Assembly: GCA_963728295.1 (NCBI GenBank)
Contig: CAVSKB010000025.1
Coordinates: 1-53,156, forward strand
Source: DATJKD01 sp963728295
GTDB taxonomy: Bacteria; Pseudomonadota; Gammaproteobacteria; Steroidobacterales; Steroidobacteraceae
Reading direction: 5' to 3'
DNA length: 53,156 nt
Part shown: positions 9,274 through 18,452 of the stretch, piece after piece
How positions within the stretch are numbered: position 1 is the stretch's first letter
Layout: every line of letters begins with the position of its first letter
The notes under the pieces: model-generated
The model's database searches: none
What the model saw: only the letters and a program-made list of their open reading frames with translations
What the model was told of the DNA's origin: nothing
Made by a program: the position numbers and the translations under genes

Positions 9274-11590
9274 TCACGGGTTCGTGGCACGGCACTGGAC
9301 CTTGCCGAGGTCCGGCATCGGGTCACCGTCCTCGGGGCGTTGGAAGGAGAAACGGCAGCGGTGTCCCGGCCAGCTTGCGGAGGCTTCGTTGTAGCCCGCG
9401 GCGTCCGTCAGGAAAATCAACCCATCGAGGGCGACGGTGGCGTCCCCACCGGGTGCATGAACTCGCGCGCCGGCCGGCACGGGCTCACCGCCCTCCTGCA
9501 CGAGACGCATTGTCGCTGCGGTCGCACGCGTGACCGGGAATCGCACGACCGCACCGCTGCGGTAGGCGGGCGTTAGTCGCGCGGCCGGGCTCGAAAGAGA
9601 CGCATCCAGCGGCAACTCGGCCGGGTCCAGACTCACCTGGTTCGTGTCGTAGGGCCGGAGATGATCAAGCAGCACACGGCCCTTGCGGTCGGTGCGACCG
9701 ATCGGCTGGTTCTCGACGTACACGGTCAGATCCGGGTAGTCGGCCACCTGGACCACGGCAAAGCTCTGGTCCAGCCAGCGCGTGGGCAGCACGCCGGCCG
9801 ACGTCAGCGTGAGGCCACCGAGCGCCGTCGCGCGCCAGCCGTCGGTGTCACTGCGGCGTGAGTACTCGACACCTGCCTGGCCAGCGCGACCCTGGTAGGA
9901 AAGGCTGGCCTGCGCATCCGTGGTACTCGAGGCGCTCACGTAGTATCCCGTGCCCGAGCCGGCCGGCAGGTTCTGCTGCAGCGTGGCCGTCGCCTCCACG
10001 GGATCGCCGATCGGCAAGTCGGGACGGTAAGACAAGCTCGAGCCGACGGCGCGCCGATTGCCTATCGGCATCGTCCAGCCCAGATAGACATCGGTCTGGG
10101 AGTCCTGCGACCGGGTGTGATTCGCGAACAGGCTGATGAAGCCGTAGTGGCCTAGTGATAGCGAATAGCTGAGGCCCAGGGTCTCCACGTCCGCCGCGTC
10201 CCAGTAGCTCTGGCGACCGTACGCAACCTGCAGGCTGCCCCGGCGCGCAAGGTCGACACCGGCTCCGGCGAAGCTACGCTGTTTCGGCCGCGGCTCGAAC
10301 GCCGGAGAGTCCGATCTGCACGAATCCCTGCGAAGCGAGTTGCGTGCGCGCGAAGAGATCGAAGCGCCGCCCGCTGTGCTCGACGCCGAGGCCGGCCAGC
10401 CAGCCGGAATCTTCGTGGTCCGCGCCGGCCGCCGCAGTCAAGGTGACGATACCCAGCGTCCCGACCTGCCATGCCGTGTCGAGCCCCAGCGCACTGGCTC
10501 CGTCGATCTGCGTTTCGCCGTGCAGTTCGGCGGTGAATGTGTCCGTGATCCCCCGGCGGAAGGTGCCCGTGGCCACGACCTCCCCATAGGCGAAACTCGC
10601 GAGGCCGTAGTCCTCGCGGATCGCGCCCACCTCGAAAGAGTATTCGTTCAGCCCGGCACGCAGCAGCGTGGACCCCGAGTAGTACGGCTGCGTAACGACC
10701 TGTTGTCGACCGAGCGCATCGGTCACGACGACCTGGAGTTGACCAGTGCCGGTGATCGCCGGGAGGTTCTCTATCGAGAACGGCCCCGGCGGCACCGCCT
10801 CGCTAGCCACGGGCCGGCCGTTGATGAATACATCCACGGTCGATGGCACGACGGCCTCGCCGCGCGCGGCGAGCAGCGGCGTCGTGACGAGCGTCGGCTG
10901 TGTGGCGAAGTTAGTGCCGAACTGTACGCCGCCGACGCGGACGGAGCGTCCCCAGGCGCCGGGTGCGCTGATCCCGTCGCCGACCCGCAAGGTGGCGAGC
11001 CGCTCAGGCATGTCGCGGGTCCAGGTCGTATCCAGGCGAGTGGTGCCGCGCCGCTCGAGCTCGTCGCGCGCGAGCATCGTATTCGTAACGACACCGGGTG
11101 TGCCAAAGAGCCCGAGCTCGAGCAGCGCACCGCTCTCGTCGCGGTCGGCCACGCGCTGGGTCGACACGTTGTAGTTCAGAAACGCGCCCGGGGAGATCGT
11201 CGCTGCTTGAAGGGCATTGTCAGATACTGCCGTGACGGTGGGCACGAAGGCGTCGGCCGGCAGGGCAATGTCCACACTCTGGGTGGCGTCATCGAATCGC
11301 ACGTCCGCGCCCATCGACGCATCGATCCGGAAATAGGCAATTCCGTCGACCAATATGGTCGCCACCTGTGGTGGCCGCAGCCGCAACGCCGCGAAGTCCT
11401 CGGCACGCAGGAACAGTGCGCCGGCGGCATCACGGCGCACGAGCAAGGCCGCTCCTGTTTCCTGGCCGTTGAGCCGCAGCTCGACGATCTCTTCCTCGCC
11501 TGGCGCATCGTCCGGCGGTGCATCGCCGCGCGCCGGCGCCCATTGGGCCACGAGTATCGGCAACAGGGCGAAGAGCGGCAGGGCGCGCAT
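9274..11590 (-). CDS. Fimbrial outer-membrane usher (Csu-type), one frameshift
   Basis: About 770 residues with a signal peptide (MRALPLFALLPILVAQWAPA). It builds the outer-membrane pore that assembles pilins delivered by the chaperone. Recognisable parts are the N-terminal domain (VELRLNGQETGAALLVRR), the plug and barrel region (VDVFINGRPVASEAVPPG, FSIENLPAITGTGQLQVV, VVTQPYYSGSTLLRAGL) and the C-terminal plate domains (LPLDASLSSPAARLTPAYR). One frame change near 10280 splits the barrel; deleting one base there joins GLSGV to KQRSFAGAGVDLARRG. It starts 3 bases after the chaperone stop, so the pilin, chaperone and usher genes form one operon. Confidence 0.88.
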
Positions 11591-11593
11591 CGC

Positions 11594-12328
11594 TCACTCG
11601 CTGGTAGTGTCGAGTTCGATCTCGGATTCGCCGTCGTCGGTCGTGACCTTCAACCGCAGACGGCGCCATTCAGTTGCCGTGTCCCCCGGTGTCTGCCCGA
11701 GACGCCAGCTGTGTGACTGGCCGGGCAAGATGTATGTCGCCACCGGCTGTGCGAGCGGCGCGCCGGTGCCCGCGGCCGGTGCAATCGAAAAACCATGTAT
11801 GCGGGCGTGTACGTCGCCCGAATTTTGCGCCCTGAGTACGAGCTCTTCACGGGACGCGGCGGCGGACCATGCGAGATCAGGCCCGGTCGGGTCCGCGGTA
11901 GCGACGAACACGGGCACGCTCAGCCGCAAGGTGACCCTGAGCCCGGCGGCGTCGGGATTCGCGGGCTGCGGAACTTCCTGCAGGATCAGCCGATAGGCGA
12001 GCTCGCGCGTCACATCGGCCGGCACGTTCCGCAGCGCGACGCGCACGAGCTGCGAGCCGCTCGGCGGCAGGGTGAACACCGCGGGCGACACCAGCAGGTC
12101 GCGTGTCGGCGTCAACCTGTCCTCGCCGTCTGCCTGCTCCCAGAGCATCACTTCTGCCTGGACCAGGACCTCCTGCGCATCGTTGCGCACCGTAAGCGCC
12201 GCTGTCCTTGCGCCTGCGGAGAGGTCGAGGCGGATCGGGGAAATCGAAAAGCTGCCGGCGTGCGCCGGCATCGACGGCAGTCCGAAGACCGCCGCCGACG
12301 CCAGGAGCCCAATGATCGGGCTGCGCAC
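11594..12328 (-). CDS. Fimbrial periplasmic chaperone (PapD-like, Csu-type)
   Basis: 244-residue two-domain immunoglobulin-fold chaperone that caps pilin subunits in the periplasm. A signal peptide (IGLLASAAVFGLPSMPAHA) precedes SFSISPIRLDLSAGAR. The G1-type strand region is present as PPSGSQLVRVALRN, followed by ELAYRLILQEVP, both characteristic of the family. GTG 12328 is selected because GGAGGG lies directly upstream, although the spacing is short. It sits between the major pilin and the usher on the same strand with a 10-base gap from the pilin. Intact reading frame. Confidence 0.88.
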   Translation of the reverse strand: MRSPIIGLLASAAVFGLPSMPAHAGSFSISPIRLDLSAGARTAALTVRNDAQEVLVQAEVMLWEQADGEDRLTPTRDLLVSPAVFTLPPSGSQLVRVALRNVPADVTRELAYRLILQEVPQPANPDAAGLRVTLRLSVPVFVATADPTGPDLAWSAAASREELVLRAQNSGDVHARIHGFSIAPAAGTGAPLAQPVATYILPGQSHSWRLGQTPGDTATEWRRLRLKVTTDDGESEIELDTTSE

Positions 12329-12338
12329 CGGCCCTCCG

Positions 12339-12848
12339 TCAGTACGTGACGGTGACTTGGACCACCGACGCGTAGGTGAGACCGCTCTGGGCATTTTCGT
12401 TGCCGACCGCCGGCAGTGCGCCATACACCGTGTGATTGACGGTTTGCGGCACGCCCATGCCGGCGCCCGTGCCTCCGACGGTGAAGGTCGACCCAGTACC
12501 GTCACCCCAGACCTCGGTACGCGCAACGTTGCGGTACAGGTTGTAGAGCAACGTGTTGGCGCCGTTCGCCAGGGTGCGCGCGGCGAACGTACCGCCGCCC
12601 GTGCCGACGTTGAGGGAGAGCGTATAGGGGGAGCCCGTCGTGCAACGGACGCCGACTGTGGACGTTGAGTTGATGGCGGTCTCGCCGTCGAAGGCGCCGA
12701 ACGCCAGGTCCGAGGCGGATACTTGACAGTTCGCTGCGACGTTGGCGGTAACGTTGAAATTCGCGGTCCGCGTCGCCGCCTGCGCCCCGCCGGCCACTGC
12801 AAGCAGCACGCCGGCCGAGATGCATGAAAGAGCCTTGAAACTACGCAT
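12339..12848 (-). CDS. Spore coat U domain major pilin (Csu-type)
   Basis: 169-residue secreted SCPU protein, first gene of the pilus operon and probably the main structural subunit. The signal peptide (ISAGVLLAVAGGAQA) ends before ATRTANFNVTANVAANC. The domain shows ASDLAFGAFDGETAINS, a second cysteine in VRCTTGSPYTLSL, LLYNLYRNVARTEVWGDG, and the terminal strand VVQVTVTY. ATG 12848 is chosen over an upstream in-frame start at 12887 because GAGGA lies 6 bases before it and the resulting signal peptide is normal. The AT-rich stretch at about 12940-12965, on the coding strand TATTCGTAAATAGAC, is the likely promoter area. Confidence 0.87.
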   Translation of the reverse strand: MRSFKALSCISAGVLLAVAGGAQAATRTANFNVTANVAANCQVSASDLAFGAFDGETAINSTSTVGVRCTTGSPYTLSLNVGTGGGTFAARTLANGANTLLYNLYRNVARTEVWGDGTGSTFTVGGTGAGMGVPQTVNHTVYGALPAVGNENAQSGLTYASVVQVTVTY

Positions 12849-13063
12849 AAGAGTCCTCGTGGTGGTGGTGTCGAGTGGGATGCACACTCACGGGATTCTC
12901 CTGAGGTACCCATGCCCCCCGTTGTGACGCCGTTCGCGCTCTTTATGTCTATTTACGAATACAGCGAGGCGGTGGCCCATGGACCGTGAACGGTGCACGG
13001 TTGGAGTGGCTCGGGGCCTTTCCCGACGCCCGGGCGCCAGGAGTGATGGCGCCGAGCAATTTC
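12849..13063. other. Intergenic region upstream of the pilus operon
   Basis: About 215 bases between the end of the CHAT gene and the pilin start. It is locally AT-rich around 12940-12965 in an otherwise very GC-rich window and contains short inverted GGCGCC/CCGTG-type repeats around 12980-13050. No gene was seen. It should hold the pilus promoter and possibly the terminator of the CHAT gene, but no convincing stem with a T-run is visible. Confidence 0.4.
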
Positions 13064-16000
13064 TTACGGTGCGGGTGGTGCCAGTACGAACGACGCGTTG
13101 CCGTAGTGGACGTAGTCGGCCCAGTCACCTGAGCCCTTGACCTGCACTGCGCGACGCGCATCGCGGATCGATGTGCCGAGCGGTCGCCCGGATAGCAGTG
13201 CCGGGTAGAGGCTCGTCGAGAACGTAAGCGCCGCATCGTCTCCCACTGGCCAGTGCGTGCCGAGAAAATTGGCGACACCGCCGACCAGGAATGCCTCGGC
13301 GAGACTCGTCGACGGTCGGCGCACGGCGCGGCTGACGGAGCCGGCGTGCCGGCGAGTGGCACTGCGGCGACGGACCCGCGCCGCTTCGCACGCGTTGAAG
13401 AACACCAGTGCCGGCAGGTCACCGATCCCGTCGAGATCGACGCCGCGCAGCACCTCGTCGCCCGCGCATAGCAGGCCGCTCTCGCCCGGTCGGTTCGGAT
13501 CGAAGTATCCGTGCCCCGCGAAATGCAGCACGTCGAATCGACCTGAGCGAAGCAGACTGCGCAACCGGTCGCGGGTCGCCGCGGCGCCCGTGAGCGACTC
13601 GACCTCGGCCCGGTGCTCGGTCAACAGCGGCAGCAGCGCGGCGCCTTCGGCGGCCGCGCCCGGAAGATCCTCGGTCGGATCCACGACCAGCAGCACGCGC
13701 AGCCGTTCGCCGGGAACGCGTGTCTCACGCCATCGCGCGACCGTCAGCTGCTCGCTCGCATACCTGCGGCTTACACCCTGCTCGAGCGCGGGCCAGCCCG
13801 AGTCGATGCGCATCGCCTCCCAGGGCACGCGCGAGGCTTCGCGATCGTGGACCACGACGAGCGCGTGCGCCGCCATGCCCGCGAGCCCCTCGCGCACGCT
13901 GGCGGCGAGCAGCGTGCGCGCCAGCCTATCGCCCGAGCGCGTGAGCTCGCGCGGCGCGAGCGCGGATCGCTCGAGCATAGCGATCTGCTCGTGGAGCGCC
14001 GTCTTCTCGACCGGTACCGACCCGGAGAGCACCGCGGCCTTGGAGCCCGCGGTCAGGAGCGACGCGCGGCAGAGAAGCGTGCTGCGCCCGTCCTCGGCGA
14101 GGTTGACGAGCAGGTACACGGGATCGGGCGCCCGGTCGACCTGGGCTGGGCGCGGCGCGGTCCGGCGCGGCGGGCGAGAGTCCTCCTCGTCGACGACCAG
14201 GTCGAAATCATCCGCGCCCAGTTTCGGCGCCAGCCGCGCCATCGCGCTGCGCAGGCTCGCAAACTTGCGCGCGTCGAGCTCGCAGATGGTGATCCGGCGG
14301 ACGACGCGCCCCGGATCGGCGCGGCGCAGGCCCGCCAGGTACCCCTGCAACTGGCCGTCGAGCGCTGCAGCAACGCTGCTGCCCGACCCAGCGCCGATCA
14401 GCACGGTCGCGAAGTCCTCGACGCGTGACCGCGCGAATGCGCGGATCACGTTCTCCGCGGCGTACGCCTGCGCATCGTGGCCGAATTCGTCGAAATCGCC
14501 GAGCCCGGCGAACACCGCAAACTCGGCGAGCAGCGCCGTGCGCGGTGTCGGCAGCACGTAGACCTGTCCCAGGCTGCCGTCGAACATGCGGCGGAACGCG
14601 AGCTCGCGGATCGCGCCGCCCAGCCGCGCGTCGAGCGCGGCCGCGGGACCGGCCGGATCGACGTTGCGGAACAGGCCCAGCACGATCGCGCGCGCGTTCG
14701 CATCGACGATGCTGCCGTGCACGATCCGGATCTCGAGGCGGCGGCGTCCGGGCGGTCGCGCCGCGCTTCGGCGCTCGCCGCTGCCCGCGCGCATGCCGTC
14801 CGGCACGCCGCCACGGAACTCGGGCGACACCACCGGCTCGAGCAGGCGGCGCCGGGCGTCCGGCGAGAGATCCTGCCAGCGCACCTTCTGCGGTGCGACG
14901 CGGCGCAGCACCGTTTCGCTGATCCGCCGTGCGCCCGCCCGCCGCACGCGGCGCACGTTCGCCGGAAGTCGCCGTGTCTCGCCCGTGCGCAGCAGATCGA
15001 CGACAGCGGAAATGACGCGGCCGTTGTTCGGAAGTCCGCCGTGCTTTTCAGCCACGTACCACGAGCGCGACCCGGCGAGCTCCGCCATCGCGAGCGGCAC
15101 CGTGCCGTCGCCCTCGTCGGTCAGCACGAACTCGAACTGCGCGCCGGTGCGCTTCAAGCCCGTGACGGTCTCCTGGCGGATGCCGATCACGTGGAGGCAG
15201 CGCTCGTCGCCCGCGGGCCACCGTCCGCGCGCCTGCCAGCGCGGCCGCCAGGAGCTTCGCGTCCGGGCGCAGCGCGTCGGCCGGCCATTGCGCGGCATCG
15301 AACAGGTTCGGCGCGCCGCCTTGCGCCGGCGGCAGCAGCTCGTGCAGCGACGGAAGCGTGCGGAACACGATCCGCGCGAGGTCTTCCGCGCTGTGCCTGA
15401 CATCGAGCGCGGCGAGCTTTCGCACCGTGGGATAAACGCCGCGCATCGCGAGCACAGGCGCGTACGAGCCGCCATTCGGCGCGCCGATCTGCACGATGCG
15501 GCGGATCCTGCGACCGTTGCCGGCGAGCGCCGCGCGCGCGACCAGCCCTCCCATGCTGTGCCCGACCAGCATCACGTCGCGCCGCGCGTCGGCGGCGATC
15601 CGCGCGTTCAACTGCGCGGCGAGCGCCTCGATGCCGAGCCGCCAGTCATAGGCATGCGAGCGCGCATCGAAGCCGGCGACGGTGAGCGAAAGCTTCAGCT
15701 TGAACGTGTTGAGCCACATCATGCCGAGCGGCCGCAGCCGCGCACCCCGCGGAAGGGCGAGTCGGGTCAGGTGCCCTGCCGCGACCTCGACGATGTCGAG
15801 CCAGAGCACGTCGTCGAGCAGACGTCCGCGGGTCCCGATACGCGAGCCCATGAGACCGGGCAGGACATAGACGGTCGGACCGCCGCGGTGGCGCACGGCC
15901 CGTGCCTGGCGCGCGAGCTGGCTCAGCTCGCGGTAACCGTCCTCCCCGAGCAGCTCGACGAGCTCGGCCCGTCGTTCGCCAGTCGCGAGCAGGCGCTCGA

Positions 16001-16155
16001 CCTCCTCGTCGTGCAGCCGGTGGACCGGCAGCCGCGAGCGCTCAGCGATGCGCGGCTGAGCCATCGCCGGATGTGGCAGCGCGCACTTCGGCCGCGAGGC
16101 CGGCCACGGCCAGCACCGCGCACGCAAGCATCCCGCGCTGTCGCGAGCGACTCAT
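13064..16155 (-). CDS. Lipase-like alpha/beta hydrolase - aminopeptidase-N-like - CHAT caspase-like protease fusion, frameshifted
   Basis: A protein of about 1030 residues with three recognisable modules. (1) Residues about 95-330: alpha/beta hydrolase of PGAP1/lipase type, with oxyanion segment VYVLPGLMGS and nucleophile elbow GHSMGG (15576-15593). (2) About 470-640: a module resembling the N-terminal (macro-like) domain of leucyl aminopeptidases, with LDARLGGAIRELAFRR, GQVYVLPTPRT and FAVFAGLGDFDEF, but no M17 catalytic domain. (3) About 700-1030: CHAT domain with HFAGHGYF (His codon 13511-13513) and FFNACEAA (Cys codon 13388-13390), the caspase-like dyad. A frame change near 15215 joins modules 1 and 2. 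ATG 16155 overlaps the oxyR stop (ATGA) and opens a signal-peptide-like stretch that needs one base correction near 16050 to join the hydrolase. Without that, ATG 16064 is the start. Confidence 0.8.
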
Positions 16156-17057
16156 CGATTCGAATCCTCCGTCAGGGCCGCGCGCACCGTGTCGGCGACC
16201 GCCTCGATCGCCGGGGTGCGCGTGGTGGACTTGCGCCAGACCGCCCCGATCGTACGCGAGGGCGCGGGCGCGTCGAAGGGTCGGATCTCGAGGCCGCGTG
16301 TCGCCCCGATCGGCGCCGCGATCGCGAGCTCAGGGAGCAGTGTGACTCCGTGGCCCGCGGCGACCATCTGCCGAAGTGTCTCGAGGCTGGTGGCGCGGTA
16401 ATCCTGCGCTTCGTGCACGTCGACCCGGCTGCAGACCTCGAGCGCCTGGTCGCGCAGGCAGTGACCGTCCTCGAGCAGGAGCAGGGTCTCGTCCCGCAGA
16501 TCCTCGACACCGACGCGGCGGCGCGCGGCGAGGCGATGCGTGGCCGGCACCGCGAGTGCGAACGGCTCTTCGTAGAGAACGGTCGAATCGAGCCCGCCCA
16601 TCGGTATCACCGGCAGTGCAAGGACGCCCAGGTCGAGGTCACCGGCGCGCAGCCGCTCGAGCAGGGGGGCCGTCTGGTACTCGTAGAGAAGAAGCTTCAG
16701 TTTCGGCAGATCGCGCTGCAGCGCGGGCGCGACCCGCGGCAGGAGATAGGGACCGACCGTGGGGATGAGTCCCACACGAAGCTCGCCGGCCAGCGGGTCG
16801 CGTCCGGTCTGCGCCAGCTCGACGATCGCGTCGGATTCCTGGAGCAATCGGCGCGCGCGCTCGACGACCTTCTGGCCCGTCGGGGTGAGCGCTATGCGCC
16901 TCGGCTGGCGCTCCACCAGGGACACACCCAGATGTCGCTCAAGCTTGCGGATCTGCGCCGATAGGGTCGGCTGGCTGACGAAACAGCGCTCCGCCGCCCG
17001 CCCGAAGTGGCGCTCGTCGGCCAGCGCCACCAGGTACCTCAGATCTCGCAGATTCAC
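16152..17057 (-). CDS. oxyR: Hydrogen-peroxide sensor, LysR-family regulator OxyR
   Basis: Intact 301-residue LysR-type regulator. The N-terminal winged helix-turn-helix (MNLRDLRYLVALADERHFGR, then CFVSQPTLSAQIRKLE) is followed by the effector domain. The redox pair is conserved: Cys200 and Cys209 in GHCLRDQALEVC match Cys199/Cys208 of the E. coli protein, so peroxide-driven disulfide switching is expected. It is divergent from ahpC, with an OxyR recognition element in between. The downstream CHAT gene overlaps its stop by ATGA, so both are probably one transcription unit and subject to OxyR autoregulation. Confidence 0.95.
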   Translation of the reverse strand: MNLRDLRYLVALADERHFGRAAERCFVSQPTLSAQIRKLERHLGVSLVERQPRRIALTPTGQKVVERARRLLQESDAIVELAQTGRDPLAGELRVGLIPTVGPYLLPRVAPALQRDLPKLKLLLYEYQTAPLLERLRAGDLDLGVLALPVIPMGGLDSTVLYEEPFALAVPATHRLAARRRVGVEDLRDETLLLLEDGHCLRDQALEVCSRVDVHEAQDYRATSLETLRQMVAAGHGVTLLPELAIAAPIGATRGLEIRPFDAPAPSRTIGAVWRKSTTRTPAIEAVADTVRAALTEDSNR

Positions 17058-17078
17058 GGGTGAAGCATATCAATGGCG

Positions 17079-17115
17079 ATAGATACTGTCTATCAGTACT
17101 ATAGTAACAATTCAT
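17079..17115. promoter_or_regulatory. OxyR binding site between oxyR and ahpC
   Basis: Four tetramers spaced by seven bases each follow the known OxyR pattern ATAG-n7-CTAT-n7-ATAG-n7-CTAT: ATAG at 17079-17082, CTAT at 17090-17093, ATAG at 17101-17104, and TCAT (imperfect) at 17112-17115. The element lies in the 121-base gap between the divergent starts of oxyR and ahpC and is centred about 80 bases before the ahpC ATG. It is expected to activate ahpC and repress oxyR. Confidence 0.85.
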
Positions 17116-17178
17116 TGGATGTATGGATCGTGGTCACTGAGAATGCTCCCCATCAAGTTCGCCCCTCAGGAGATCCAC

Positions 17179-17718
17179 ATGCTCGGCATCGGCCAGAAGT
17201 TCCCCGCTTACGCCCTCACCGGCGTCGTCTCAAACGACCTCAACCACGGCTTCAAGCCGTTCAACCAGAGCTCGGACCCCGGCAAATGGCAGGTGTTCTT
17301 TTTCTGGCCGAAGGACTTCACATTCGTCTGCCCGACCGAGATCGCCGCCTTCGGCAAGCTCGAGAAGCAGTTCCGCGATCGCGACGCGCAGCTCTACGGC
17401 GTCAGCATCGACTCGGAGTTCGTGCACCACGCCTGGCGCAAGAGCCACGAGGACCTCAGGAACCTCCCGTTTCCGATGCTTTCTGACTTGAAGCGCGAGC
17501 TGTCCACGGCACTCGGCGTCCTCGATCCCGAGGCCGGTGTCGCGCAGCGAGCGACTTTCATCGTCGACCCGCAGGGCGTGATCCGCTTCGTTTACGTGAC
17601 CGATCTGTCGGTCGGCCGCAGCCCGGAGGAAGTGCTCCGTGTTCTGGATGCGCTCCAGACGGATGAGCTCTGCCCCTGCAACTGGAAGAAAGGCGAGGAC
17701 ACGCTCAAGGCCGCCTGA
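17179..17718 (+). CDS. ahpC: Alkyl hydroperoxide reductase / peroxiredoxin AhpC
   Basis: 179-residue 2-Cys peroxiredoxin that reduces H2O2, organic hydroperoxides and peroxynitrite in the cytoplasm. The peroxidatic cysteine is Cys51 in FVCPTE and the likely resolving cysteines are Cys165/Cys167 in ELCPCNWKKG. The CPCNWKKG ending and pairing with AhpD, rather than AhpF, place it in the AhpC/AhpD type. ATG 17179 is chosen over the upstream in-frame start at 17119 because AGGAGAT lies 5 bases ahead. It is the first gene after the OxyR site and is followed by ahpD. Confidence 0.95.
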   Translation: MLGIGQKFPAYALTGVVSNDLNHGFKPFNQSSDPGKWQVFFFWPKDFTFVCPTEIAAFGKLEKQFRDRDAQLYGVSIDSEFVHHAWRKSHEDLRNLPFPMLSDLKRELSTALGVLDPEAGVAQRATFIVDPQGVIRFVYVTDLSVGRSPEEVLRVLDALQTDELCPCNWKKGEDTLKAA

Positions 17719-17744
17719 CCCGGCCCCAACCAAATCTCGTGTCG

Positions 17745-17782
17745 CGGCGGGGCCCGGACCCTCCCCCGATCCCGCCCCGCCG
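17745..17782. repeat. Inverted repeat between ahpC and ahpD
   Basis: Perfect 8-base arms CGGCGGGG (17745-17752) and CCCCGCCG (17775-17782) with a 22-base loop; the stem can extend by two more pairs including wobble. No T-run follows. It could act as an mRNA-stabilising or attenuating hairpin that sets the ahpC to ahpD ratio. GC-rich sequence makes chance stems common, so function is uncertain. Confidence 0.35.
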
Positions 17783-17824
17783 TGGCACGTGACCCGGTCC
17801 AACAGACCGCATCGAGGAGACCAC

Positions 17825-18385
17825 ATGTCGCTGGAACAGATTCGTGAGTCGCTGCCCGACTATGCGCGGGACATCCGGCTAAACCTGAGCTCGGTGCTGA
17901 CGCCGCAGGGCGCGCCGGGCCTCACCGAGAAGCAGATCGCGTCGATCGCGCTGGCGAGCGCCATCGCTGCGCGCAACGTCGAGTTCTCGCGCGCGGTCCA
18001 GGACTGGGCCGGCGGCCAGCTCGACGAGACGAGCATCAAGGGTGCCCGGGCGGCGGCGGCCATCATGGGCATGAACAATATCTACTACCGCTTTCTCCAC
18101 CTGGTCGAGGACGAGGAATACGGCAAGCTGCCGGCGCGCCTGCGGATGAACGTGATTGCCAACCCCGGAATCGACCGGCTCGATTTCGAGTTGATCAGCC
18201 TGGCGGTGTCGGCAGTGAACGGCTGCGGGCTCTGCATCACTTCGCACGAGCGCAAGCTCCGGGAGGAAGGTGTGAGCCGGGAGGCAGTGCAGAGTGCGGT
18301 GCGTATCGCCGCGGTGATCCATGCGGCGGCCTGCGTGCATGAGTACGAGGGATCGGGCAACCGCTATCTCGACCGGGCCGCCTGA
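17825..18385 (+). CDS. ahpD: Alkyl hydroperoxidase AhpD
   Basis: 186-residue protein of the carboxymuconolactone decarboxylase/AhpD fold. The thioredoxin-like active site is Cys134-Gly-Leu-Cys137 with His141 (CGLCITSHE) and Glu122 twelve residues before the first Cys, the same spacing as in the mycobacterial enzyme. It would re-reduce AhpC. ATG 17825 has GAGGAGA upstream. It is co-oriented with ahpC, 106 bases downstream, and so is probably part of the OxyR regulon. Confidence 0.93.
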   Translation: MSLEQIRESLPDYARDIRLNLSSVLTPQGAPGLTEKQIASIALASAIAARNVEFSRAVQDWAGGQLDETSIKGARAAAAIMGMNNIYYRFLHLVEDEEYGKLPARLRMNVIANPGIDRLDFELISLAVSAVNGCGLCITSHERKLREEGVSREAVQSAVRIAAVIHAAACVHEYEGSGNRYLDRAA

Positions 18386-18452
18386 GCCGGCGTCTGCTGG
18401 CGGTCGGACTCGAGAAGCCTTCCGGGCGGGGCGGTCTCCTATACTTGCGCGC

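Noticed and set aside
8610..9326. Minus-strand frame opposite the convergent pilin-like gene
   Set aside because: It would restore a co-directional operon, but its translation is Arg/Gln-rich with no signal peptide or pilin pattern, whereas the plus strand has a strong ribosome-binding site and signal peptide.
10340..11716. 458-codon plus-strand open frame opposite the usher
   Set aside because: No signal peptide or motif and low-complexity charged composition; the usher on the other strand is clear.
12970..13060. Short inverted repeats as a terminator for the CHAT gene
   Set aside because: Stems are short and no T-run follows; expected by chance in GC-rich DNA.
14586..16964. 792-codon plus-strand open frame opposite the CHAT and oxyR genes
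   Set aside because: It runs antisense through two well-supported genes, a common artefact at this GC content.
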